64,000 bases of DNA from CAZUHB01 sp964620445 (GTDB taxonomy: Bacteria; Planctomycetota; B15-G4; CAYZWU01): positions 62,001-126,000 of the forward strand of contig CAZUHB010000007.1 in NCBI GenBank assembly GCA_964620445.1. Reading direction: 5' to 3'. Positions 25,370 through 33,931 of the stretch are shown here, piece by piece (positions within the stretch are counted from its first letter, which is position 1; every line of letters begins with the position of its first letter). Under the pieces are notes generated by a model, which made no database searches, was not told the origin of the DNA, and saw nothing but the letters and a program-made list of their open reading frames with translations. A program made the translations under genes and the position numbers.

Positions 25370-26648
25370 TTTCCACGTCCACTCCAAGTACTCACGCGCA
25401 ACGAGCAAGACCTGCGACCTCGAACACCTCTCCCTCTGGGGACGGCGCAAGGGTCTGGCCGTTGTCGGCACCGGCGACTTTACCCATCCGGCGTGGCTCG
25501 CCGAGCTCCATGAAAAACTGGAACCTGCCGAGGAGGGCCTCTACACGCTCGATCCCGAATACGCGCGGATTCCCGATGGCGAGTTTTTGCCTGCGAGCTC
25601 CGAGCCGGTGCGGTTCATGCTCACCGTGGAGATCAGCAGCATCTACAAGCGGGCCGGCAAGGTGCGCAAGGTGCACAACGTTCTCTTTGCGCCCGATCTG
25701 GAGATCGCCGCGCGCATCGCCGACCGGCTCGACGCCATCGGCAATGTGCGTTCCGACGGGAGGCCGATCCTCGGCCTGGACAGCCGCGACCTGCTGGAGA
25801 TCGTTCTCGAATGTTCCGAACGGGCGTGGCTGCTGCCCGCCCATATCTGGACACCCCACTTTTCCATGCTCGGCGCCCGATCCGGTTTTGACAGGGTCAC
25901 AGACTGTTTCGACGATCTCGCCGGCGAGATCTTCGCCGTCGAGACGGGGCTCTCCTCCGATCCGCCCATGAACTGGCGTCTCTCGCAGCTCGACCATCTG
26001 ACCCTCCTGTCCAATTCGGACGCCCATTCGCCGTCGAAGCTCGCTCGCGAGGCCAACATGTTCGATTGCGAGCTTTCTTTCACGGCGATTCGTCGGGCGA
26101 TCGAACATCCCGGCGAGGGGGGATTCGTCGGCACGATCGAGTTCTTTCCCGAGGAGGGGAAGTACCACTGGGACGGACACCGCAACTGCGCGCAGAGAAT
26201 GAGCCCGGCCGAAACGATCGCCGCCGACGGCCTCTGCCCCCGCTGCAGCCGAAAGGTCACGCGAGGCGTTCTCCATCGCGTGGAGGAACTCGCCGACCGG
26301 CCGGACGGAATCCGGCAACCGGCCGATCGCCCCGACCACGTGAACCTGATCCCTCTCCAGGAAATCCTCGCCGAGATCTACAACGTCGGTCCGAATACGA
26401 AGACGGTCATGAAGGAATACAGCCACCTGATCCGCAGCGTGGCGCCGGAGATCGAAATTCTCAAGGACATCCCCCTCGACACCCTCGGCGACCTCTCCCA
26501 TCCCTTGCTGCCCGAGGCGATCGGCAAGATGCGCCGCGGCGATATCGAGGTCTCGGCCGGTTACGACGGAGAATTCGGTACGGTGTCCATCTTCGGGGCC
26601 GAGGAGCGCAAGGAGCTCGATTCCGCCGTTCAAAAAACCCTTTTCTGA
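25353..26648 (+). CDS. PHP-domain nuclease, endonuclease Q type
   Basis: 431 residues. The PHP metal site starts with 'DFHVHSKYSRATSK' (H8, H10), followed by 'GTGDFTHP', 'NSDAHSP' and other metal-ligand patches. Around residue 275 'HRNC', then 'CPRC' and 'GVLHRVEELADR' form the zinc-binding segment characteristic of endonuclease Q (TIGR00375-type), which nicks DNA 5' to deaminated bases such as uracil and hypoxanthine. The fourth zinc ligand is not obvious, since family members often show a further Cys after CPxC. It overlaps the protease gene by 17 nt and precedes a UvrD helicase by 31 bp, a pairing known from PHP/UvrD fusions. GGGAGAG serves as ribosome binding site. Confidence 0.85.
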   Translation: MSFNADFHVHSKYSRATSKTCDLEHLSLWGRRKGLAVVGTGDFTHPAWLAELHEKLEPAEEGLYTLDPEYARIPDGEFLPASSEPVRFMLTVEISSIYKRAGKVRKVHNVLFAPDLEIAARIADRLDAIGNVRSDGRPILGLDSRDLLEIVLECSERAWLLPAHIWTPHFSMLGARSGFDRVTDCFDDLAGEIFAVETGLSSDPPMNWRLSQLDHLTLLSNSDAHSPSKLAREANMFDCELSFTAIRRAIEHPGEGGFVGTIEFFPEEGKYHWDGHRNCAQRMSPAETIAADGLCPRCSRKVTRGVLHRVEELADRPDGIRQPADRPDHVNLIPLQEILAEIYNVGPNTKTVMKEYSHLIRSVAPEIEILKDIPLDTLGDLSHPLLPEAIGKMRRGDIEVSAGYDGEFGTVSIFGAEERKELDSAVQKTLF

Positions 26649-26679
26649 GAGGACTCGCAGCAACCAGCGGAAGACGAAA

Positions 26680-28602
26680 ATGTCCCCACCGTCGATAGCC
26701 CTGAACGACTCCCAGAAAGAAGCCGTCCGGTTCGCCGGACAGCGCCTGCTCGTGAAAGCCGGTCCGGGAACGGGCAAAACGCGTACGCTCACGAGCCGGA
26801 TCGGTTATCTGGTTGGCGAGAAAAAGGTCGATCCGGCATCGATACTGGCGCTCACCTTCACCAACAGGGCCGCCGACGAGATGGGCACCCGTCTGACCGA
26901 ACTTCTCGGCCCGGGGACCGCGAAGCCGATCTTCATCGGCACCTTTCATGGGCTCGGGTTCGAGATTCTGCGCCGGGAGTGGTCCTCGATCGGTTTCACC
27001 CGACCGCCATTCATCTACGATGAGGAAGACAAGAGGATTCTCATCTCCCACCTTCTCCGGGATTCGGGAGAGAGAGCTCTCCACACCACGGTGAAGTCGG
27101 TCCTCGCGATGATCGATCAGGACCGTTTGCGGCAGCCGGATCCCGATCGGGAGGGGCAAGATTCCCTCGATCCGATCGGGAGGCTCTACAACAGGACCAA
27201 GCAGGCCGAGAACGCCGTCGATTTCGGCGATCTCATCGCTCTGCCTCTCGATCTCTTCGGCCGCGATCCGGCCCGTCTCGCCGCGTTCCGTACGCGCTGG
27301 AGGCACATCTTCATCGACGAGTATCAAGACGTGAACGCCGCCCAGGTGGCACTGATCAAGCTGCTCGCCGAAGGTGCCGAGAGTTTCATGGCGATCGGCG
27401 ATCCCGACCAGGCGATCTATTCCTTCCGGGGATCGGACGCGGCCCACTTCAATCGCTTTGGCGAGGATTTTCCAGGAAGCACGGTGCTCCACCTGCGCGA
27501 CAACTACAGATCGAGCGTCACCATCATCGAGGCCTCCGATCAGATCATCGGCAGTCGCGAGGGCTCCACGCGCCCCGCGCCGCGCGTTCGGTCCCACGAG
27601 CAGAGAGGATTGCGCCTCCGGATTCAGAGCCTGCCCACGGACAGGGCCGAAACACGATTCGTTGTCCGCACGATCGAGAGCCTCGTGGGCGGCCTGGGCC
27701 GTTACGGCCTCGAGGATCGGAGCACGTCCTGGCAGGAGAAGGGCGACACCCGGGAGCAGGAAGAAGTCTTCGGGTTTTCCGACATTGCCGTGCTCTATCG
27801 ACTGAACGCGCAGGCACCGCCGCTCTGCGCCGCCTTGGACGAGGCTGGCATCCCCTTTCAGCGCGTCGGCACGGGCACGAAGGGCGCCGATCCCCTGGAA
27901 CGCGGGATCCTGGCCCTGGCCCGTCTCGCGGACCGGACGGACAAGGCCGATCAGTCCTGCGCTTCGTGCAGGACTCTCGAGTCGCTCGGAATCGATGTGG
28001 ACCGGGCCGTCTCTTCTGTCCGGCGCGGTCTGGCGAACGGAGCCGGAGACCGGAGCGCCCGAACCGTGCCGTTGCTTCGCGCCGTGGCCGGATACCTGGC
28101 AACGATCCTGCCGGCGAAGAACGCCGAGTTCCGTTCGCGCCTCGGCCCCCTGGAACAGAAGGCTCTCGAGATCGCGGCGTCGGGGCTCGACTTTCTCGAT
28201 GTTGCGGCTCTAAAGAACAGCGAAGATCCCTGGGCGGCACGGAGCGAGAAAATCACCCTCTCCACGATTCATGCGGCCAAGGGGCTCGAGTTTCCCGTCG
28301 TTTTCATCACCGGTCTCGAGGAGGGACTCATTCCCTACGTTCGCGAGGACGAGGCTGAATCGGTGGCTGCCCTCGAGGAAGAGCGCCGCCTTTTCTACGT
28401 GGGAATGACCCGCGCCAAGAGCCGGCTCCACCTCACGTCGGCGCGCCGGCGTTTCCTGTTCGGCCAGACCGTCGAAGCCGCACCGTCTCCATACGTGCAC
28501 GAGATTTCAGACGACCTGGTCAGGTTCGTCCGGGCGAAACCGGGGGCGAGGAAGAAAAAATCATCCCAAGGCGGCGAATCCCAGATGGGTCTCTTTTCCT
28601 GA
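26680..28602 (+). CDS. UvrD/Rep-family DNA helicase
   Basis: 640 residues, superfamily 1A. Motif I AGPGTGKT (27-34), motif Ia 'LTFTNRAADEM', motif II DEYQDV, motif III 'GDPDQAIYSFRGS', motif IV 'LRDNYRS', then 'STIHAAKGLEFPVVFITGLEEG' (motif V) and 'EEERRLFYVGMTRA' (motif VI). The protein is shorter than UvrD or PcrA (about 720). Positioned directly after the endonuclease Q-type gene, it probably unwinds DNA from the nick in an alternative deaminated-base repair route. The C-terminus is Lys-rich and ends 'MGLFS', reminiscent of partner- or clamp-binding tails; this is only a resemblance. Confidence 0.93.
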   Translation: MSPPSIALNDSQKEAVRFAGQRLLVKAGPGTGKTRTLTSRIGYLVGEKKVDPASILALTFTNRAADEMGTRLTELLGPGTAKPIFIGTFHGLGFEILRREWSSIGFTRPPFIYDEEDKRILISHLLRDSGERALHTTVKSVLAMIDQDRLRQPDPDREGQDSLDPIGRLYNRTKQAENAVDFGDLIALPLDLFGRDPARLAAFRTRWRHIFIDEYQDVNAAQVALIKLLAEGAESFMAIGDPDQAIYSFRGSDAAHFNRFGEDFPGSTVLHLRDNYRSSVTIIEASDQIIGSREGSTRPAPRVRSHEQRGLRLRIQSLPTDRAETRFVVRTIESLVGGLGRYGLEDRSTSWQEKGDTREQEEVFGFSDIAVLYRLNAQAPPLCAALDEAGIPFQRVGTGTKGADPLERGILALARLADRTDKADQSCASCRTLESLGIDVDRAVSSVRRGLANGAGDRSARTVPLLRAVAGYLATILPAKNAEFRSRLGPLEQKALEIAASGLDFLDVAALKNSEDPWAARSEKITLSTIHAAKGLEFPVVFITGLEEGLIPYVREDEAESVAALEEERRLFYVGMTRAKSRLHLTSARRRFLFGQTVEAAPSPYVHEISDDLVRFVRAKPGARKKKSSQGGESQMGLFS

Positions 28603-28621
28603 CAACCGGAGGAGGAGCGGA

Positions 28622-28858
28622 TTATTCGCCGATCACTGGATCGAGCTTGACATCTCTGTCGATCAGGTACTGCATCGCCTTTTCCACTTCGCTCTCTTCC
28701 CCCTCGAGTTCGAGATAGACAAGGCCTATGTCGTCGGAGATGGACGCTCCGCGGATATTGGGGATCACATCGAAGTTCTTTCCCAGGTTGTAGAGAATCG
28801 GCTCTCTGATCAGTTCTTTGGGAAAGGTGCAGTAGATTCTCTTCTTTGATAGAGCCAT
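28622..28858 (-). CDS. Small NIL-domain protein
   Basis: 78 residues from ATG 28858, which has GGAGG 8 nt upstream; a longer reading to 28969 adds an unlikely leader. 'TFPKELIREPILYNLGKNFDV' (about 11-31), 'PNIRGASISDDIGLVYLELEG' and 'AMQYLIDRDVKLDPV' fit the ferredoxin-like NIL domain found at the end of the MetN methionine transporter ATPase and fused to ferredoxins. As a stand-alone protein its partner is unknown; amino-acid sensing or assembly roles are possible. It converges on the uvrD-like gene. Confidence 0.75.
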   Translation of the reverse strand: MALSKKRIYCTFPKELIREPILYNLGKNFDVIPNIRGASISDDIGLVYLELEGEESEVEKAMQYLIDRDVKLDPVIGE

Positions 28859-28955
28859 CGGGTGGAACCTCCAGCCATTGCGTTTCATGAACCGCTCAGA
28901 ATTGAGCCATTGTAGGGAATCACCCTCTTCTGTCCAGGGAAAAGAAGAGGCGCGA

Positions 28956-30653
28956 TCAACGGGTGGCAAACATGCGATCGGGAAAATAGTCGAGCTCTTC
29001 GAACCAGTGCAGGATGTCCCACTCCACCACCTCGCCGCGTATGGCCACGCGGCGCCTCACCTGGTTGAAGTTGCCCCAGTTCCCCTGGCCGGGAGGCGTT
29101 TGTCCTCCCTCGCCGGGGCCGGGGACTTCGCCTGACGGGGGGTCGGACGGATCGACATCGCCCGATTCATCGCCCCCCTCCTCGGTGCCGCCGTCTTCGT
29201 CGTCCTGCGTCTCCTCCTCGCCGCTCGATCCCCCGCTCGTGCTGATTCGACGGAGTATCGTGTCCAGGTCCATGCCGTAACGGATCTCCTCCATGAAGCA
29301 ATCGCGGAAACGATAGACCCATCTGCCCGACAGGTCGGCAACCCGTTTCTCGTAGATCTCCCGGAGCAGAGATTGGTCGACTTTCTTGACGAGAACCTTC
29401 TGTACGAGCTCGGCCATCTCCCGGACTTCGGCATCCTGCGCGGTTTCGGCAAATTTCGCCACCGCGGCCGCGTCCTGTCCGATCCCGACGAGTCCGAAGG
29501 CGATGAGGAGGTCGAGAAGGACCGGTTTTTGTTTTTCACCTGCAAGCTGTTTCTCGAAAAGCTGAATCGCGCCGCGATCCTCCAGTCCGGCCAGTGCGAG
29601 AGCCGCCGCGGAACGGAGAGCGTCCGAGGTTGCCGAAAGCGCCTGCCGCGCGGGATCGCGAAAGGCCTCGGCCAGCCCGGCGTCCGCGCCGGCCAGCAAA
29701 GCGTGGACAGCCCGCGGATCGTCGTGGGCCGCATTACGAAAGGTCTTGAGAAGCGTCTCCGCCGCGCCGGGAGCGCCCGTGGCCGCGAGAGAATAGAGAG
29801 CGTTCAGCGCAACGGCCGCATCGCGGCTGTTGATCGACTTGGTGAGCCACTTTTCCGATTCGGCGCCCTTGTACCGACCGAGGCACAGGGCGAGCGCCCT
29901 GTCACAATCCTTCTCGCGCGCGGCGTACTTGAACAGCGGTTCTCTCAGAACAGGATCAGCCATGAAGGTGCAGCCGAGCACGACCGCGCCGCGACGGCGG
30001 GAGTCCATCTCCTCGAGCAGCCGGGGAGCGTGCGCGCTGAACGCGTCACCGCCGACAAGGGCGGCCGCGAGCAGAAGGGTCACCGCCACCCGCTCCTCCC
30101 GATCGTGCCGGCCCGCCGTGAGGATCTGCTTGAACGATTCCACGTCGCCCATCCGGGCCAGGGCGAGTGCCGAAGAGCGCCGGATCATCCGATCCTCGCC
30201 CTTGCGGAGCAGCTTTCTCAGGGAAGCGGCTTCGCTGCCGCCCCCCACCTTGCCCAGCCCGAGAATGGCCAGGGTCTTCTCGTCGCGCCCCTTCTTGCTC
30301 CCCTTGACGATGCCCGACAGATACTGGGCCACCCCGGGAGGCGCGATCTCGGAGAGAGTCATGATCGCGCAGCGAACGGGGATCGGATTGGACCCGTGCT
30401 CCACTTCCTTGCGAAGGTAGGGCACGGCCAGGCTGTCGAGCCGGATGAGGTCGAGAACATGGCCGAATCGCCGGAGGTGATCGGACGCGCGCAAGGACTT
30501 GACTTTTTCTTCGATGAACTTCTTTTCGCCCGGCTTGAGGTCGCGTCCCGAGATCCTGACGAGATCGTCGGCAGTCACCGCCGCAGCCAGGACCGAGAGG
30601 GCGACGCAGATGAGTGCGCAGAGTGCAAACTGTTTTCCGAAGACTCTGTTCAT
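28956..30653 (-). CDS. Secreted HEAT-repeat protein with acidic Gly/Asp-rich C-terminal region
   Basis: 565 residues. Sec signal peptide at 1-28 (cleavage after VTA). From about 60 to 400 it is a chain of HEAT-like helical pairs ('VRCAIMTLSEIAPPG', 'AILGLGKVGGGSEAASLRKLLRKG', 'IRRSSALALARMGD'). Residues about 470-530 are low-complexity, rich in Asp, Glu, Gly and Pro; the last 40 residues ('VRRRVAIRGEVVEWDILHWFEELDYFP') look folded again. No enzymatic motif. HEAT chains usually bind other proteins, so an envelope scaffold is inferred. GGGAG precedes ATG 30653. It lies 97 bp upstream of the NIL gene. Confidence 0.85.
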   Translation of the reverse strand: MNRVFGKQFALCALICVALSVLAAAVTADDLVRISGRDLKPGEKKFIEEKVKSLRASDHLRRFGHVLDLIRLDSLAVPYLRKEVEHGSNPIPVRCAIMTLSEIAPPGVAQYLSGIVKGSKKGRDEKTLAILGLGKVGGGSEAASLRKLLRKGEDRMIRRSSALALARMGDVESFKQILTAGRHDREERVAVTLLLAAALVGGDAFSAHAPRLLEEMDSRRRGAVVLGCTFMADPVLREPLFKYAAREKDCDRALALCLGRYKGAESEKWLTKSINSRDAAVALNALYSLAATGAPGAAETLLKTFRNAAHDDPRAVHALLAGADAGLAEAFRDPARQALSATSDALRSAAALALAGLEDRGAIQLFEKQLAGEKQKPVLLDLLIAFGLVGIGQDAAAVAKFAETAQDAEVREMAELVQKVLVKKVDQSLLREIYEKRVADLSGRWVYRFRDCFMEEIRYGMDLDTILRRISTSGGSSGEEETQDDEDGGTEEGGDESGDVDPSDPPSGEVPGPGEGGQTPPGQGNWGNFNQVRRRVAIRGEVVEWDILHWFEELDYFPDRMFATR

Positions 30654-30798
30654 GGTCGACTCCCGTTCCTTCGTCGGCCCGGTCGGCGCGCGGCCCGCAG
30701 CGAAAGGCCGGATATTCAGGCGAACTGCCGCTGATAATTATATAGTGCACGGTCGATCGAATAACGGCCAAAAAGCCTCGAAATCCTCGTGGAGAAGC

Positions 30799-32115
30799 CT
30801 ATTTCCAGGATTCCGTGCGGAATGGGAGCAAGGGATGGAGATCGGTCTCGCCGAAGAGCACCATCGCGAGCCGGTCTAGACCGAGCGCAACGCCGCCGGC
30901 AGGAGGCATCCCCAGTTGGAGAGCCTCGAGAAAGGCCAGGTCTCGCGGAACAGGATCGAGACGGCAGGCCTCTTTCTCGCACGCCTCCGCCCGAAAACGC
31001 CTTTCCTGTTCCACGGGATCGTTCAGCTCGCTGAATCCGTTGGCCAGTTCGACACCGTTCACGTAGAGTTCGAAGCGTTCGCTCACCAGCGGATCGTCCT
31101 CGTTGACCTTCGAGAGCGACGCCTGCGTTGCGGGATAATCGACGATGAAAACCGCGCCCCTGTCGCGCAGCCCGGGTTCGATCGCGCCGACGATGATCTT
31201 GAAGAACCGCGCATCGGCCGAATCGTCGGCGGAGAGCCCGAATCGCCCGGAGAGCGCATCGTCGGCGGCGAATTCCTCACCCCGGCCTTCCAGGTAAGGA
31301 ACGAGGTCGATCCCCGCGAGATCGTCGAAAGCCTGCGCCATCGTGATGCGTTCGAAGGGCGGCTCCAGGCGCGGTGCCTCGGCGCTCTCCACGGCGCGCG
31401 CGGCAAACGCGACGAGATTCTCCACGTCGGCCATGATCTCCAGGTACGACGCGTAGGCCCTGTACCACTCGAGCATGGCGAACTCGTACCAGTGCAGCCC
31501 CCCCCCTTCTTCCGGGCCGTTCCGAAAGACACGGGCGATCTCGAAGATCTTCTCGCACCCCGCCGCGAGGAGGCGCTTGTGGCAATACTCGGGCGACGTG
31601 ATCAGAAAAGCGTCCTTTTCGCCCTCTCTGGTCCGAACCCGTGTCTTGAAGGGATCGAGATGGGGTTCCTGCCCACCGGCGGGCAGGATGCAGGGGGTCT
31701 CGACTTCGAGAAAACCCCGGCTGCCGAAAAAATCCCTCACAGCGCGATAAACAGAGGCGCGCCGCTCGAAAGGTTCCGCACCGAGCCTCCAGAGAGCCGC
31801 GTTGGCGGAGTCTTCCGCCGGGGCGGGATGCCCCTTGGCGAGCCGGATCGTATCGCGCGCGGTGAAGAGATCCCCCTGAAAAGTCCCGAGGAGATCGACG
31901 ATGTCGCCAGCCGAAGCCGCGCCGCAGGGGGGAACAAGACGAACAGCGACCGAACCGGACGCATCGCGCAGGGAGAGTGCGCCCCCCGCGCGAGGGAGGA
32001 GGCGTCCGGCGATCCACGTCTCCTCATCGGGAACGAGATCGGCCACCATGGTCTGGCGTTTCGATCGGGCCGGATAGGAGGGACCGGGCGGTTCGTGTGC
32101 GTTCATCGGTGTCAT
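30799..32115 (-). CDS. epmA: EF-P lysyl ligase, EpmA/GenX-type, with extra N-terminal OB-like domain
   Basis: 438 residues (416 if the ATG at 32049 is used; no start has a clear Shine-Dalgarno). The class II aminoacyl-tRNA synthetase core (about 115-438) carries EpmA hallmarks: 'LITSPEYCHKRLLAAG', 'FEIARVFRNGPEEGGG', 'EFAMLEWYRAY', 'VNGVELANGFSELNDP' and the final 'GVALGLDRLAMVLFG'. EpmA attaches (R)-beta-lysine to EF-P; the EF-P gene in this window has Lys34 at the right place. E. coli EpmA has no anticodon-binding domain, but here about 95 extra residues ('WIAGRLLP..GGALSLRDASGSVAVRL', abbreviated) look like an OB fold. No epmB is visible. Whether it uses beta- or alpha-lysine is unknown. 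Confidence 0.87.
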   Translation of the reverse strand: MTPMNAHEPPGPSYPARSKRQTMVADLVPDEETWIAGRLLPRAGGALSLRDASGSVAVRLVPPCGAASAGDIVDLLGTFQGDLFTARDTIRLAKGHPAPAEDSANAALWRLGAEPFERRASVYRAVRDFFGSRGFLEVETPCILPAGGQEPHLDPFKTRVRTREGEKDAFLITSPEYCHKRLLAAGCEKIFEIARVFRNGPEEGGGLHWYEFAMLEWYRAYASYLEIMADVENLVAFAARAVESAEAPRLEPPFERITMAQAFDDLAGIDLVPYLEGRGEEFAADDALSGRFGLSADDSADARFFKIIVGAIEPGLRDRGAVFIVDYPATQASLSKVNEDDPLVSERFELYVNGVELANGFSELNDPVEQERRFRAEACEKEACRLDPVPRDLAFLEALQLGMPPAGGVALGLDRLAMVLFGETDLHPLLPFRTESWK

Positions 32116-32184
32116 CTTAGTTGACGGCCACGATCATTTCACAAACAAATTCCTTTCGCCGCCGCCGCGCGTAAAATCGAGGGA

Positions 32185-33882
32185 ATGAAAGTCCTCCTCA
32201 TCAACCCGCCGGTGCGGGATTTTTACGACACGCCAAAGCGGCGGCTGCCGCTCGGTCTCGCCTACCTGGCCGGGGCGCTCAGGGAGCGGCGGCACGAGGT
32301 GCGCCTCATCGACGCCCGTCTCTCCGGGGCGCAGAAGCTCTGTACGCCTCCCGCACCGATCGCCGAAAAGGAGCTCGACTCTTATGCGCTCGACATCTCG
32401 CCCTTCGGGCTCTTCGGCCGGTGGCGCCATTTCGGTCTCGGTTTTTCCGAAATCGAGGCGCTCGTGCGCGACGCGGCACCGGACATCGTCGGCATATCGT
32501 CCCTCTTCTCGCCCTACGCGATGGAGGCGGACGATACCGCCGCGGCAGTGAAACGCGCGAGCCCCGGTGCGCGGGTCGTGATGGGCGGAGGCCATCCGTC
32601 GGCATTTCCCGCGCAGGTCCTGAACCAGCCCGCCGTCGACTACGCCATCGTGGGCGAAGGGGAGCGGACCTTCGCCGATTTCGTGGACGCTCTCGCGAGC
32701 CGGAATGCCATCGACGACCTTCCGGGGGTGGCCTTCAAGAAAGACGACGCCTTTCGGATGAACCCTCCCCTCTTCGCGAAGAAGATCGACGATTTCGCTC
32801 TTCCCGCGCGAGACCTCTTCCCAGGGGGGCTTCGCGGAACGGAAGGCAGGAACTCCACGCAGATCGTCTCCTCACGCGGCTGTCCCAAGAAATGCACATT
32901 TTGTTCGGCCCACCTCACGGCGGGCCGGATCTTTCGGCCGCGCGATCCGAATCTGGTCGTCGAGGAGATGAAGCTCTGCTCGAGCCGCTACGAGATCACT
33001 CATTTCGATTTCGAGGACGACAATCTGACACTCGACCGGAGCCGGGCGCTCGCCCTCTGCCGGGCGATCACGAAGACTTTCGGACCGCGCACACTCACCC
33101 TCGACGCATTCAACGGTTTCGCGACGGGCGGTCTCGACGAGGAGATGCTCGAGGCGCTCCACCAGGCCGGCTTCGACACTCTCCATCTCGCGCCGCTCTC
33201 GAACGCCGCCGGCTCGATCGCGGCCATGAACCGCGAGAGCGGGATCGAGGAGTTCGAGCGCGTCTCGCACCTGGCGGCACAGACCGGGCTGGCGATCACC
33301 GCCTATGTCATGGTCGGGTTTCCGGGGCAGACCGTTCGCGAAATCATGACCACTCTCGGCAGCCTCCTCTCCGAACCTGTCCGTGTCACACCGTCGGTCT
33401 TCTATCCCGCGGCTGGATCTGCCGTTCAAAGAGAGCTCATGCCTCACCTCGACCGAGCCGGCTCCGCCGAGTGGGCCCTCACACGGTCATCCTGCTTTCC
33501 CGCCGTTCCCGGAGGTCTGTCGCGCCCCATGTTGCGCACACTCTACTGGATGACGCGGCTCGGCTCGTTCGGAGCGGAACTGGCCCGCCGCAAGGGGCGG
33601 GGAGAAATCGAACGGCTCTGCGCAAAAACGGCAGCCTTCAGGGCATCGGGCGCGCCCCACCCGCCGCTCCAGCCGTGGGCCGTCAAGAGCGCCGCGCGCC
33701 TCGATCGGACCGCGCGCGGCCTGGAAGCGCTCGGCGCCTACCTGCGCACGGCGATTCCCCACGGGATCCGTCTCGTGCAGCGGGGCAAGGGAGGACGGTC
33801 CTGGAAGTACAGCGTCTATCCCCTGCCCGGGTTGATCGAGGACAGAGCATTCTACCGTCGCTGGGGAGTGCCCGGTTCGTAG
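32185..33882 (+). CDS. B12-binding radical SAM protein
   Basis: 565 residues. N-terminal cobalamin-binding-like domain (1-170; 'VLLINPPVRDF', 'DIVGISSLFSPY', 'VVMGGGHPSAFP', 'DYAIVGEGERTF') followed by a radical SAM barrel whose cluster motif CPKKCTFC (C233, C237, C240) has the canonical CX3CX2C spacing. 'HFDFEDDNLTLDR' and 'GFPGQTVREI' are usual in this class, which includes methyltransferases and other enzymes of cofactor and lipid synthesis. The C-terminal 150 residues are Arg/Ala-rich without an assigned domain. The substrate cannot be inferred from neighbours: it is divergent from epmA (69-bp gap) and alone. It should not be taken for EpmB, which lacks the B12 domain. Confidence 0.87.
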   Translation: MKVLLINPPVRDFYDTPKRRLPLGLAYLAGALRERRHEVRLIDARLSGAQKLCTPPAPIAEKELDSYALDISPFGLFGRWRHFGLGFSEIEALVRDAAPDIVGISSLFSPYAMEADDTAAAVKRASPGARVVMGGGHPSAFPAQVLNQPAVDYAIVGEGERTFADFVDALASRNAIDDLPGVAFKKDDAFRMNPPLFAKKIDDFALPARDLFPGGLRGTEGRNSTQIVSSRGCPKKCTFCSAHLTAGRIFRPRDPNLVVEEMKLCSSRYEITHFDFEDDNLTLDRSRALALCRAITKTFGPRTLTLDAFNGFATGGLDEEMLEALHQAGFDTLHLAPLSNAAGSIAAMNRESGIEEFERVSHLAAQTGLAITAYVMVGFPGQTVREIMTTLGSLLSEPVRVTPSVFYPAAGSAVQRELMPHLDRAGSAEWALTRSSCFPAVPGGLSRPMLRTLYWMTRLGSFGAELARRKGRGEIERLCAKTAAFRASGAPHPPLQPWAVKSAARLDRTARGLEALGAYLRTAIPHGIRLVQRGKGGRSWKYSVYPLPGLIEDRAFYRRWGVPGS

Positions 33883-33931
33883 AGACGTCTCGCGAGGAAC
33901 CGCGGCGCCGGGGAGAGTCCCTCTTAACCGT

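Noticed and set aside
23960..25471. 503-codon frame antisense to the S41 protease gene
   Set aside because: No ribosome binding site or family resemblance; the plus-strand frame has clear S41 motifs.
32185..33882. Radical SAM gene beside epmA as EpmB
   Set aside because: It has a cobalamin-binding N-terminal domain, divergent orientation and none of the lysine 2,3-aminomutase features.
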